From Branchiostoma lanceolatum (lineage: Eukaryota > Chordata > Leptocardii > Amphioxiformes > Branchiostomatidae): DNA of 64,000 nt. Below the pieces are notes generated by a model. It ran no database searches, was not told the origin of the DNA, and worked only from the letters and a program-made list of their open reading frames with translations. Shown here one piece after another: positions 1 to 12,875 of this stretch. Location of the stretch: contig NC_089723.1 in assembly GCF_035083965.1 (NCBI RefSeq), forward strand, positions 19,371,489-19,435,488, written 5' to 3'. Within the stretch, counting starts at the first letter, position 1; the number at the start of each line of letters is the position of its first letter. Both the position numbers and the translations under genes were made by a program.

Positions 1-76
1 CCGAATGAGTGATAGTTACAGTCACAGTCCTGTTCCAAAATTGAAAACTTACTAGTATCCTGTCTCTTTTACTCAG

Positions 77-981
77 GAACACGGCCTTGATCTTGAACGT
101 TTACTGGATGCATCAGAGTACAAGGAGACCTACAGATTAGACATGATCAGATGGGGAGAGGAGAGGAGGAACCAGGATCCGGGGTACTTCTGTTGCCTAG
201 CAACAAGATGCCCCGGAGCACAAAAACCTGTCTGGATCATAACTGATGCCAGGAGGAAGACAGATGTTCAGTACTTCAGGGATAAATATGGGACATGTGC
301 AATCAGTGTGAGGGTGGAGGCCCAGGAGGAAGTAAGGAGAAAACGAGGATGGGTGTTCACATCAGGTGGGGAAATATTTTCAGACAAGATAAAGGGCCTT
401 TTCACGGTTGTGCGTATATACATAAACTCCATTTGAGTTGCGTATTAAAATTTGGTAATAAGGTAAAGTTTGCGGCCAAAGAAGTAATTTTTTGGTTTAA
501 TAACCAGACTGCACAGCAGCGGGTATAAGTAGAAAAAAACAACTTCCCCGCATACCAGAAATATGTTACCTAACTCATACATACTTTACTATATGTACTA
601 TACCCATAAGGGTACTTGGTACCATTTCGATGGGACTGTCTGCAATTGGTCCTTCTATAGTAGTCATGCTCTTTTCTATACAAAAGATGCTGATGAGAAA
701 CCTGGAATTTTGTGGTAACTGTCAGTGCATAATTTTGTTAAAGGTGGCCAAACATTAGACTCTCTCCTCATGCTATTGTTTTTGCTGAAGAAGGGAAAAT
801 CAAATTTTACAGGATTGTGGCATCTTTTGTTGCAGGAGTCGATGATGCAGAGTCCGAGTGTGACTTGGATGAGGGAGTGATGTGGGATGTTGTCATCACG
901 AACAATGGGGAACACACACAACTCATGGAGCAGCTAGATCAACTCGAACATTCCATCAGAGAGAAACAAGGAAAACAGTGA
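77..981 (+). CDS. PMVK: Phosphomevalonate kinase, C-terminal exons (partial)
   Basis: Animal-type phosphomevalonate kinase converts mevalonate 5-phosphate to the 5-diphosphate in the isoprenoid/cholesterol pathway; it is a P-loop kinase of the NMP-kinase fold. Two exons are in the window. Exon 77-365 follows TTTTACTCAG and reads EHGLDLERLLDASEYKE, then DMIRWGEERR and a segment with WIITDARR. Exon 836-981 follows TTTGTTGCAG and reads GVDDAESECDLDEG, ending at TGA 979-981. The join is phase 1 and gives RGWVFTSGVDDAESEC, a family signature. In total 144 residues are visible of a protein that is about 190 in human. The P-loop and start codon lie left of the window. The C-terminus is REKQGKQ, so the SRL-type peroxisomal tripeptide of the human enzyme is absent. 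Identification is secure. Confidence 0.95.
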
Positions 982-1017
982 CCTTAGGCTCATGCAGAAA
1001 TTAGTCATTCATTTCAC

Positions 1018-1023
1018 AATAAA
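1018..1023 (+). terminator. PMVK polyadenylation signal
   Basis: An AATAAA hexamer lies 37 bases after the PMVK stop codon, giving a very short 3' UTR. It is the first such hexamer downstream and on the correct strand. Confidence 0.7.
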
Positions 1024-1603
1024 ATGAAATTGTTCTTATGTATGTTCCAAAATGTATTCAATCGTAGTTGATTTCTATGGGACAGCAACATGTATTCAGC
1101 ACCCCTATGAGTTCAATGAAACTCCTTTCTTGCCATACTCAGTAATTCTTCCCGCATCTGGTAGAAATTCTTGCTGTACCAGTAATTTTCTATGTACCCA
1201 ATGGCTGACGTTGTGCGGCCCAGCATGATCAAAAGTCATGTCTAAATACCGTGCGGCAAGAAGTCAATTATAGCCTATGCTAAGGTTACCATTCCTGACC
1301 ACCTCTCTTCTGAATTGCGATGTACAAACCACACCCATCTTGAGAACACTTCTGCAAACTGTTGTGAAATGCAGTCTGGAGTGCTCGAGCTGCAGAAGTA
1401 CGATTAAACCTCAACAATTACCTCACTGTCCATCATGAAGCATTCAATATCATCATCCTTAAGCAGCTGTTGACTGAGAAAGTGGGCTCCTTTCTCTGTT
1501 TGTGAATACTGACATTTCTTGCCATCCTCATCAGTCTAATAACAAGTTAGTCTATCCAGAGTCATGAGAGGTCCACACAGGAAGTCATTCAGACCATAGG
1601 AGA

Positions 1604-2729
1604 CTTTATTCAAGATAATAGATTGATCTCTGAGTACATTTAATGATTGTGACATTTACTGATGGCTGAAGAGCAATGAATGGCTAAAGCTAAATAAAGT
1701 TGGGTCTCACCTCCCAAGCTATTATTAAAAGGAAACATACTTTGAAAGTTTGCGAGATGATTTTAATCATTCTCTACACAACATTACAGTCAAATGAAAT
1801 TTATGACCTTAGTCCCATCTATCATTTGACAAACAATATCACAGCTCTAAAAGGACTTTTCCAAAATGTCTGGAGGGAGATATAGCACTTTCTAACAGTC
1901 CTGAAGTTTCTTTCAAGGATTTTCTCCTCTGAAGAAAGACTCAAACCTGCCTCAGTCCCCAGAAATTTTCTGAAATAACCTTAAACATTTAGTCTCCAGA
2001 TTACAATAGCAGCAGGAGCAGATACTTGTCAACATTACACAATAATTACACACTTCTGCCAACTCTTGACATAACCAGCAGAAAATACACATTTGCAAAA
2101 AGACCATGTCATGTTGCATAGGAAGTCTTGCACCATTTTTTTTCTTGCAGCATGCCTGATATGTCCTGTCTTTTAGGGATACTTTTACAGTTGTTAGGAC
2201 CATATGTTGGACCTGAAGGAACTTGAGTGTCATGTATCATATCATCGGAATGTATTGTTAAATAGGTACATCTACTTGTCCATGTACTTAATTTAACCCT
2301 GTGCACTTCTGTGACCAACATAAAATTGATAAAAAGGCCACAATAGGAAAAAAAGCATTTCACTTGAGCATAACAATAGACGCAATATCAAATCATCATG
2401 AAGGCAAGAATATTTCAAATGAAGAAGGAAGTCTGCTTTCTGTTCAGACAAACATTACAGATGAATCATGTAATGATGATGGTAGTTTGTCTCTAAGTAT
2501 GTATTACATCAATACTAGGGAACACAATATCTTTGTTTGGTTACAATCACACAGAAATTCTCACTTCCAAAACAACAATGCAAAAAAAAATGACACGGAG
2601 TCGTTTCATTTGTTTTCTATGGCAGCTATGAGGTTAATAAGGGTCCTGGGAGACCCCAAATCTTCCACAGTTCATCTCTAAAACATGCATGACATTGTGA
2701 ACTATAATCCCTTCACTATGCAGCGGTTG
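1604..2729 (-). other. Probable AAGAB 3' UTR with polyadenylation signal
   Basis: No coding exon is seen between the AAGAB stop and PMVK. On the minus strand an AATAAA (TTTATT on plus, 1605-1610) would end the AAGAB transcript about 1.1 kb after its stop, leaving about 600 bases to the PMVK signal. The open frames here on both strands lack coding character. The 3' end itself is inferred. Confidence 0.45.
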
Positions 2730-5700
2730 TCACTGCTCGTCACTGTCAGAAATTCCTTCAACTTCCTCTTCATCACCTCCCATTGCACGCCAGAATGAAA
2801 TAGCCACCTGGAAAATGATACAAAAAAGCTTGGTATTATTTCTCATAATCTGTTTTAGCCGCATTATTTCACATACTTGTCTTCAGTACTAGGTTCACAA
2901 GAATAGGACTCAGGTACAGGGTCAGGGTCAATGACATAATAAGCATAAACTAGGAAAGGAATTAATATAAAACATAACTCACCTTTTCTGCATATGCTTT
3001 TCTGTCTTGGTCTGGGAGATTGGCAGCCTTATCTGATGAGGACAAAATATTTCCACAGTTATCCAGATTTTCTAGAACTTTTTATTGTATAAGAACTTAA
3101 TGGACATTATATGTACATGCACACAAAATGATGCCAATGGTGGGGGAACACTATTCAAAAATGACATAAATCATGTGTACAATGGTGAGGAAGGACAAAA
3201 AATTGAACGCCAACCTTTCATGTCCTTCATTCTGTCAAACAGTGTCTCGAAGGATTCTCCTCCTGGGTCCTGATTGGCTAAGCCACTGATGATTGACATG
3301 TCCTCACCAACAAGTTCATCTGGAAGGGCAGTGGTAACAAAACATGAAGCAGTTCCGACCGACCTTTAATCTGTTGGCCTGATCATGCATATCAGCTGTC
3401 TTTGAACTTGGAGCTGTGTTAACAATGGCATTGTCTGATCAAGTTTATCAACCTTGACCTTCAAATCTACATCAATGGCATCCTCTGTCAATCCTAGTCA
3501 CAAGGATCTCATTATCCTCCCCTGGGGAGATGACACTTGGTGTGTGTTAACACTGTTATTGAATACCATTTATAGTCTGAACATACACGTAGCAACTGGC
3601 ATTCAGGCTGAAATTTTCTTGTGCCATACTGGGGACTGGTCTAAAACAAAATATCAATATCATAGAAACATGTTTCAGGGTTTGACTGGTAAATGATTGG
3701 TTGGTGATTAAACTGTCTGCAATCAAACTGACATTTATACATGACAAGAAAATCCCCAAGCTACCAATTAATGCAAAACACCAGTACCTATTCTTTCTTC
3801 TCTTGTCGCTTGTTTCTTCTTTGGTGATGATTTCTTACTGCTACTGCCGTTCTGGGCTTTGGTACTTCCTCCTGCTGCCCCCTGGACCTGGGGAGACAGG
3901 AGTGTATTGGTGCCACAGCTCGTCTTGTAAAGTCCTACAGCTAACAGTTTGTAATACAAAATGTACAATGTTTTTTCTTTAAAGTTCTTCTTGAGTCTTA
4001 AATATAGTTCAAACTGCATTACTGGTCAGCCTGCTTTTTGCATCATCTTCAATGCCTTCAATTAAAACCCTGAAAGCATTGAACTGTTAAGTACAAGGAC
4101 TATGTTGTGTGGTTGCCATACATGTCAAATGCAGAAATGTTCGCCGGGATTTAATTTCGCGGTAGGGAGAAAATGGAGTGTTCGCGGTGATTTTGAGTTC
4201 GCTACATAGTAGCGCTACAGTCACACAATGGAGCAACTTTTCGCAGTGGTTGAAAGTCTGCGGTAAGGTATTCACCGCAAAAACCGTGAACATTTCTTCA
4301 CTTCAATGCTGCAATGCCTGATAGTCTGCCAACTCAAAGTTGCATGTCTTTCAAAGCCAAGTGACAACCAAGCTGAACCACCAGGTGTTTTTGCTCATGT
4401 GTCAGCTGCATTTTCCTCCTTCCTCTGTCTCTGAGCCACCAGGTGTTTTTGCTCACCTGTGTTCCAGCCTCAGCCCCCTCGGGCTCTCCTCTACTCTCCG
4501 TCTCCTCCTCCCCCTCTGCATCCCCCCTCCCCGCCTGCTGGTCCTCCCGTTCATGCAGGAGGGCCATCAGTCTGGACACATTGTCAGAACTCGTGTCTGG
4601 AAGGAAACATCATTCGTAGGTCATTTACAGTTCGACCAGTTAGGAAGTTGACATAATCTTCTTGATCATGAAAACTAGCGCATATTTTTCCACTGTAGAT
4701 GGTTTAAATATAAACATTGGGGTCCTACATTCCAACAAGAACTTTCTTCACAAATGCTATCCATGTTTTAGCTTTAACCCATTTGCCAGATGTTATACCA
4801 AAATTAGAAATACATGAATAATGAAAAGCAGCCTGGCTCTCTCACAAGCCTAACAAAACCATAAGGACAATAAAATACAGAGACTCACTCCACTGCAAAT
4901 TGAGAAGTAATATGATTATACAGTAATAAGAAAGGAAGGAGAAATTCTACCTTTTAGTTCTAGGTTTGGCCAGGTGTGTGCATTGAGCGCTGATATTATC
5001 CTCTTCACCCCAACAGGATCAGGATAAAAATCTGGAGAAGAATATGATTTGTGTGAAGTTCAGCTGCACTGCTCAAGCTAGATGATTGATATTTACCTTG
5101 GCATGTGATGTATTACTATACCTGAACACTTGTACTAAAAATTGGAATGTCCTTTCAATTAAGAATGCCATAACCTTTAGGCTTACAATTCCCTATTGGT
5201 TACTGAGTTAGGCAGCATGGAGAACGTTAAAATGTAGCACCAAACTTGTCAATATAAGACTGACCCCACAATTACCCTTTGATAGAAAGTAAACATGGTA
5301 TTTGTCCTTCATACCCAAAAATGTTTTATTCCTAGAAACACAAGCATTTACTGGGCTTTAGTTTAACTGTCATAAACCTCAACTGGAATATCAAAAGAAC
5401 GCTACAGATGCCTTTTTAAGTAGTGTAAATGTAGATAGCTGATGTACCTTCCACATCCTCCTCATCCTTTTCCTGTGATTCCTGCAGTTCTACCAACTCA
5501 AACCCGTTCTCTATGCACCATGTGAAAACATCTTCTCTTGTCAACACAGCTGCAGAACAATGAGTTTTAAAACAAACATCAACAGTGAACAGCTTTCACA
5601 GCTTCATTCAGACTGAAGACAAGGTTTCATCAGACCGTTTTCTCCTGTATGGACCCATACAGAAAATCTACCCTTAACTTTACATATTGGATGCGAACCA

Positions 5701-8700
5701 TACTGGACAATACCATTTATCTATATAAACTTCTATGAACATAGCCTGGGTGCATCCTTGTTTATGTTTTTTTGCAATGCTGCATGTAATGCAAAATATA
5801 AAGCCTGTATTCATCAATATAACCATTTTGCAAGCTGTTGTATTTTTCTGCAAATCACAGGTGGGCATTTTGAGTCATGCAATGCATCATGAGCATTTAA
5901 CATTGTTCTTCATTAAGCACATACCACATTATCAATTTAACAATAAATGGCTAGGTTTCCTAAATTTTCTTGTTGAGTTACTCCTCAGCGCTAATTCCTT
6001 TACATCAGTTCTTGTGACATATTCTAGTCTGTTTGCTGGCTACCTGGTGTTTACCTCCTTCTTGTTCCAGCAGCCCACAGGTCAGCACTTTGACATCCAC
6101 GTCCAGGTGAGTCAGGAAGGGCAGCCACTGCTTCACCGACTCAAAACTACCAGCCTTCAGGGAAACAAAGGACCGCTTGTATTAAGTTGTAACTGACTTC
6201 AAAACAAGTCGGTTGGTTGCAATTTATCACCAGGTCATTATGTGTATGAATTAATTTGATGTGGCCACTTTTAAAGATGGCAAATCACTGCAAAGGCTTT
6301 TTAGCCCTGCCCGGCGTAATATTTATTTTTATTGAAAGTGAGGTTTACTACCAATGTCGAGTCAAGCATAGACCTAAGGTCAAACTTGCTTATCCCCCAC
6401 TACACAGTAACAATCCCATCATAGTCAACAAAAATTGACAGTTACTACTAATGCTACGGTCCAATTTCCAATCTGGGGCCTAGCCGGGCAGTTCGTGAAA
6501 ACGTAAAAGGCATATCAAGAATGTACACAATATATTTCACGTTTTGTCTTTTGTTGTTTTTTTATATTTCATTTTTTGTTCCCACAAGCTGCCCAGCCGG
6601 GCCCCGCTTTGGAAATGGGAACGTAGCATAAGGTAGTCTGTGATCATGAAATGGACTACATTGGCTAAATAATGTCTGCATTATCTTATTAGTTTCAAGT
6701 TAACAATACCAGACATGCTGTCTTTATTTACTTGGGAAATGAACCTATGAGTCACTCAAATGTTTTTCTATAGTGCAAGGGTTTGCAGGGATGTTGCATT
6801 ATGTAAGGAATTTACAGCAAAATGTGGCAACACAGCAGAAACAGAATAAATACACAACCACATATCCACCGAATTCACTACATCATTTTATTCATTACTT
6901 TCAAGCTTTGGAACATCTTTCACCTTTTCAACCCCAAGTTCTTATTGATTAACAATACTAGCAACAACCAGTTGGAATGTGAGTTTTACAACACTCTAGC
7001 CTGGAATTTGAATTTTTTTACCTGCATTTCTTTTTTACATGTAAACTCTAGACTATTTCAACCCCAAGCAGTTATCATATAATCAGCAACAGATCACATA
7101 CCATTCATCTTGCTAGCTACATAAAAAAATTAACCGCTTCTGAAACCTGCTTTGTTTACCAAATAAACACACATCTACAGCTGAATCATGACATCCATTT
7201 TTCACCATTGCATACTGCTGCTTTATGGATGGAAGGTTCTAAAGGCAGCAAGATGCAACAGTTGAAACATGGATGAGGGATCAGGCTTCCTTCAACCAAG
7301 TCACTGGGAGGCTAGCCAAGGGGGAAAGGGGAAGGTCAAACTAAGCATATGGTTACATCAAAGTAACAAAGGAAAACAAAGCACAACTGGATAGTAACAT
7401 ACCCTTTTGACCTTTCTCAACACATTAACGTTTTACTTACACTTAAACAGTTACTATAGAATACAGTTTTACCTGTTGGCTTGATAGCTAATATAGAAAG
7501 TTAAAAATACAATTCAGGTGCAGTGGGTACAAAACAGTCCACCAGTTATGTGTATTTGGTTTACACACACTCAAAGGACAATGACCTCTTTGACTTCAAA
7601 TTTCAAAATAAAAAATAAACATGAAAAATAATCTAACCCGTGCGCTAATCTGAGTCACTGGTAACATTGCTTTCTGTTTGTTATGTTACCTGTTTTTAGA
7701 GTACTCTAGTCTGCCAGGGCAAACATTAAACAGAGCAGTGTTTGCCCACTGTTTTTTGTGACAATTTAAACCTGGGCACTTCCTCCGGCACATTTCCTTG
7801 TGTGTCCATGTTATGCTTCACAAAAAAAGACAGCAGAATTCTTTTCTTTTGTTTTATCATAACTTACTGGAAACCTAAAACCATCTAACACACTTGAACA
7901 CAATCTCCTAATGCACAATAAGGCTTAGTGGTGTAGCACCCTACAGGCGGTGAGGTCGTCATGGTTACTGTTTACACACACCTGTTTGTTGTGGCGATGG
8001 CCCTTCTGCTATGCAGGAACATGAACCATGCACACATTTCTTCACTGTTTCCAGTAAATCAATAGGAATGTTGGTGCTAAGAATACATTTACAGTGAAGC
8101 AGGCCAGAAAATGAGTTGGCAGCCCTGCCAAGACAGGCTTACAATGTTACCCAAAATGTCAAAGGTGAGGTATTTCTACTGGAATGGTTCCAGCAAAGGA
8201 CCAAACAGAAGGAAAAGTTGACAGAACTGGGCTCCTTCGCTCAGAAACCACCCTGCTAAGGAAATGAAAATCAATAGAAACACCGGTGGCCGACAGCAAA
8301 ATCAGTTGCTTTTTTTTCGTATTTTATCATCTTATCTTTACAAACATATCATGTGTCTGTAAGTAAAAATGTACCTCATATTTCTGGAATAGTTTCCATA
8401 ATACATTCTGGTTTCTGCCCTGGGGGAAGGATAAGACCAAATGCAAACCACTGGGGCTCCTGCACTCCTCAACATTACACCACATACATCAAATTGTTCC
8501 CTGTCAGATCCAATTAGCATGGAATCTGACATCACATGTCAAGGTCCCATATCTCTGGGACCATCATGAAATTCTTTTCAGTAGCTTCTTTTTTACACTC
8601 TCCCATATCATATGGGTGCTGGAAGGAGAATGTATCATGAAAACACAGTTTGGTATTCTCCTTACATACCCGCTCTACAGTTATTGCTTTATTAATACTT

Positions 8701-11700
8701 CTGATATATTTCTGTCTTATCCACAGTGTCAATATAGCACCATGTTTCTGCTGTATTCATGCCTTCCACAACAAACCTCTTACAAAAAATACCAGCTTTG
8801 TAAGTTGATGCAATGTAAATGCGCAGTAAAAAAATAATTCAGGAACTAACCCACGTAACTAAATTCTTAGCACCCTTTGTTCAAAATATCAACATTGAGT
8901 AAATCACAAAGTGTACTAAAAAATAATATACATTACATAGGTAAGGAAATATTTTTCATTTCACGGATGTCTACTTCTTAAAATGCTGACAGCGTCCTCA
9001 CCATTTACGTGTTTCCTTCCTCCCTCCCCTGAGTGTGGTAAGAAGATACCAACCTCTATTCACACAACCTTGCTGTGACAAGTTAATTACACAATGGAAG
9101 TGGATTGAACAAATAACACAATTTGTAATACTGTACAATTACAACATCCCACAGGAAACTGGCTTTATTGTACATACATAATAAGCAGAGTACTAATAAT
9201 AAGTAGCAATACAATCAATATTGTTCCATCAAAGGCAGATTTCCGTACCAAGACTCCTTCAGGCAAGTGGATGTAATAGACAAAATTACATGTTATGAGT
9301 TAACCAATACTGGTGATTATTCTTGTTTGTCTGTAGTAATAGTGACTGATGGAGCCTGAATAACAATAAGCAGAGCTGCAATCAATATTGCTTCATGAAA
9401 CGGCTCATTTTTAAACCACAGCTTCTCTCATTGATTGATAGTGTTGGAGAAGATCCTATTTGACTGGTTGATGATATTGATCAGCATTATTTCTTGTGTT
9501 TGTTGCCTGAGCCGTACGACCCTCACCACTGCACACTGCTGCTTGGTGGTTGATATTCCCCAAGGCAGCAGGAAGCAGCAGTCAGGGGCGCCGGCACCAG
9601 CCGCTTCCTCCTCATTGGCAGGAAGGAGCGACCATGACATCATCCCTGGTAATCAAATCCATGTTTTCCCTACCTGGCTGTGTCCATGAATGAGAGGGGT
9701 GCAGGGAAATTACATTACACCCAGGAAGGGGTCTAATGGCGACAAACATGATCTGATCACGATCTTGTACGGCCTGGGAATTCAGTGTTTGTAATAGTCA
9801 TACAATCAAAATCCAACCCATAGGTTTGGACATCCATCTATGCATGGCACGTTGCCAAGATTGCCCATAGATGCTATACCATCCTAACCCTTTTTACTGG
9901 CTACCTGGTAAGGACATATTCTGTTCTAGCCCTTTTGACCATATTTGGTCACACCTAAGGACCCAATCAAAACATGGTCACAGCTGAATGTGATGTAATA
10001 CCATTATAAAGGGGCAGACCAAGAAGAATCATAGGGGGGCGAATAAAAAGGAAAGAAAAATCTTTTAAAATTTGAATGGCACGAAATGATGAATACTACA
10101 AAATTGCACCGCAATGCTGAGAGAAAATGCTTCAAGGCAAAAGAAGAATATCGATGACATGGAATGGCTAAAAGAAATGAAGAAAAAAAGGGTAAAATAT
10201 TTTCCCTCCCCTAGGTACATAATTCTTTAGTCCACATTACCACAGGATGACACAACACATATGGTGCCTTTAATTGACACAGCTTTGTTTGGCTGAGATG
10301 ACTTATCTTTGGAGAATCTTCTGTTTCTGCTCCTTACAAACCGAGATTTCTACTCAAAGGCTTTGTTACGAAATATGCGGTAAAACAACAGTTGTTGGTA
10401 TCAGGAGGAACATCTGGCTGTAGTGACCAAACAGTCCCCAAAACTGTGACATGGAAACTGCAGCTGTTCTCTTCTTGTGATCACAAATAACCTGGTTGGG
10501 AAACCAACACCATGTTTTGTTTGAAACTAAGGAATCAAACACTGGTGGATGGGACTGAAGGCCATACTAAAATACATGTCTGCTTCAATTTACAACTTGC
10601 TGCTTCCAATGGTGCAATCGTATAATCTTGTTTTTCATTTTTGAAACAAAACGTTGACAAAAATTGGTAACACTAACAGTACAGACCAGATCTAACAGCA
10701 TGCAAATGTGACAACAAAAAGTTCTGCTACATGTGTACAATGTAACAGTGACAGGACATAAAGTAATCATCAACACAAATCAGGATCAAGACTTGCCATT
10801 CTGTCATTAAGCATTCTAAACAAGCTGTTACTCAAGACTTATAACGAAACACTGGCAACAAGCAACTGTTAGTGTTACAGAATACCAGCATTACAGCTTA
10901 ACTCGAAAAACATTGGATAAAAACATAAAATTAACACATGAAATATTACTTGATGGCTTATACACAAAGAGTACAATAAAGTAAAACTTAAAATTTAAAA
11001 GGTGACACAGCAACACACAGTTTGGTTAAAGAGAATGACAGAATAACTTCAACTCTTCCAAATTACAGCTAAATACCCTTAAATTTGCAAACTTCAAAAT
11101 CACCTTTTCTCTTACTTCCGCATAAACCTCCGCATAAACCTCCACAACACTGATGTAGATAAACATGCAAATTGCTTGTTGATGGAGAGCAGTTTGGGTG
11201 ACTAGTTTATTTGTCTGTCACTTGAATCAAACAAATCCATGACTTTTCCATCGATCTGAATGTGGCCACAACAAGAGAATCTTTGAAAAAGGCTTTCATA
11301 TAAATGACTGTTTAATGAAAAAAAGGATGAAGAATATGATAGTTATGCCGCAACAGCTGGGATTGGAAAAGCTTAGGGCTGAAAATCTGGTCAATCAGTT
11401 GGCTTACCACTAATACCAGCCAGTACTACCTTCTACAATGGAATACAGAGGACTACAATGGCCACAACATGCAATTAAGTCCATGGGACTCCACAGTGAG
11501 TTTCAAAAAAAGCTTTATCTCTGAAACGACTGTTTAGTGAGCTCCACACCTGCTGGGATTGTAAATACATGTTGTAACAAGAGAATTTCAGCACTGTAAC
11601 ACCCTTTAGGTTCCATAATGTAGGCTTAGAAGCAGCATATGCAGATTTTGCAGCAGTCGTTGGTATGAAAACTGGAAAGACAGATGACAAGTTACCTGGA

Positions 11701-12875
11701 CTACATGCCATGATGCACACTGACAAAGAGGAGACCTGAGGTTTCAACCCCAGAGGGCAACTCCATTTTCTGACCTCTGACTCTGAGTTCTGACTCAAAA
11801 TCATCAGCCCTGCCTCCAGATTGACACTTGTGGTTATGTGTGGTCTCCCACTTCAAGTTTAAAAAAAAAATTGCCAATGATAATATCTCCTTGTGTTGGC
11901 ATGACATTTTTCTTCTGCTTTAATGCTATTTTCTTTGCCAATGAAGTTAAGTTTTTAGATGGATTATAATTTGATCATCCCTTTATTGGTTTTCATACGA
12001 ATACATTTCAAATTTTGATCTTACTTTCTTGGCTTTGTTCTACAGTACAGAATAAAGATCTAAAATCTCTGACTACCACTTCGGTTCAAACTGTGCAGAA
12101 AATATACCTCTTTGCTGTCGAAGTGTAAAATCACTGCCTGTAGAGCGTCAGCAAACTCCGCGCTGCCGATGGTTTTCTCCAGGGCGATACAGATGTGTAC
12201 GTTAGCAGTGTAGTATTTGTTGTCAATCGTCCAGGGAAAACCAGTCATTTTCTCCATAATAGCCACACCGGGAGGCAGATCATCCCGCCCAATTATTTCT
12301 GCAAGAAGGAAATAATGATTGTCAGTGGTTTGAAGCGGGTGGGAAGGGGACAAGTGGACCGTTACAGGCGCGAGACGCAAGAGTGGGCACGGCAACATCC
12401 GCCAGCCCGCTTCCCGCTCCAAACAACAGCGGGATTTTCAACAAGCCCGCGCGCGGTTTTCTGCGAATTCAAACACGGAAACCTCGGTTTGCCGCCGGAT
12501 TTACGGGGTCAGGAATGCTCTGTACAACCGAGAAATTAACGCAAATCTGGTGAATACAGTGTAGCAAGGCACATGGTTAGTTTCGGGCGGTCAAATTTGT
12601 GACTATTTGGTCTTGCTGCGCTTGAATGGGCGGGCCGAGCTGACCATTTGAAATTTGACAAAGCTGACATGATCAAAACATTGATAAAGGGACCGCTCTC
12701 GTCCTGTTGTGATAAAATTTGGGCATATGATCGTCTGGACGTAACAGCTTTGCGTGCACGGATAAACCAGCTTCTTATGTAAATAGTGTAAATCGTCGTA
12801 CTTACGTTTCACGAGGTCTTCGGCCTGAAAATTGGGGGTACAGCTTGCTATCAACACCAAAGGAGTGGACGCCAT
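2730..12875 (-). CDS. AAGAB: Alpha- and gamma-adaptin-binding protein p34, 10 exons
   Basis: AAGAB is a cytosolic chaperone that binds AP-1 gamma and AP-2 alpha adaptins during assembly of clathrin adaptor complexes; loss in humans causes punctate palmoplantar keratoderma. Coding exons in transcription order: 12806-12875, 12108-12298, 6055-6154, 5448-5549, 4951-5031, 4457-4596, 3788-3887, 3215-3319, 2983-3032, 2730-2807. All have GT/AG borders and the phases add up to 338 residues (human 315). The N-terminal Rab-like domain holds FPWTIDNKYYTANVHIC (exon 2), WCIENGFELVEL (exon 4) and GVKRIISALNAHTWPN (exon 5). Exons 6-7 are a Glu/Gly/Lys-rich linker. Exons 8-10 form the conserved C-terminus: FETLFDRMKDMK, AYAEK, then FWRAMGGDEEEVEGISDSDE. 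Intron 2 is 5.95 kb. The start ATG at 12875 lies in an AAAATGGCG context. Confidence 0.95.
4125..4310. mobile_element. Short TTCGCGGT-type interspersed repeat, copy 1
   Basis: This stretch in an AAGAB intron has the words AAATGCAGAAATGTTCGC, TTCGCGGTAGGGAGAAAATG and GTTCGCGGTGATTTTGAGTT, and ends with the inverted form (CACCGCAAAAACCGTGAAC). Two related copies occur near 21.7 and 26.9 kb. The 26.9 kb copy has clear terminal inverted repeats, so I treat the family as non-autonomous DNA elements. Confidence 0.7.
5171..5230 (-). mobile_element. TTAACCTTCTCCCTGC-family element, inverted copy
   Basis: The reverse complement carries CTGCCTAACTCAGTAACCAA followed by TAGGGAATTG. The same words occur at 25105-25177, and more diverged at 19336-19420 and 15716-16007. 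It lies between AAGAB exons 4 and 5 and is not coding. Confidence 0.6.
6155..12107 (-). other. AAGAB intron 2
   Basis: This large AT-rich intron contains no exon that I can join in phase, since exons 2 and 3 already meet exactly in phase 0. It holds the MITE at 6452-6628. A diverged pair of similar stretches, sharing ATAAGCAGAG and CAATCAATATTG, lies at about 9180-9235 and 9364-9410. A moderately GC-rich patch lies near 9500-9620. I see no RNA gene or nested coding gene. Confidence 0.6.
6452..6628. mobile_element. PIF/Harbinger-like MITE (177 bp) with TAA duplication
   Basis: The ends are imperfect terminal inverted repeats: TGCTACGGTCCAATTTCC on the left and GGAAATGGGAACGTAGCA on the right, each followed inward by a GGGGCC-rich patch. 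It is flanked by a TAA target duplication (6449-6451 and 6629-6631). A 3-bp TWA duplication is typical of PIF/Harbinger. There is no open frame inside. A second copy is at 39721-39924. Confidence 0.85.

Noticed and set aside
2301-2681. 126-codon plus-strand frame
   Set aside because: Antisense to the AAGAB 3' UTR, no coding bias, no splice or promoter support.
9428-9689. Opposed 71- and 84-codon frames in AAGAB intron 2
   Set aside because: A local GC-rich patch; cannot be joined in phase to AAGAB and shows no domain.
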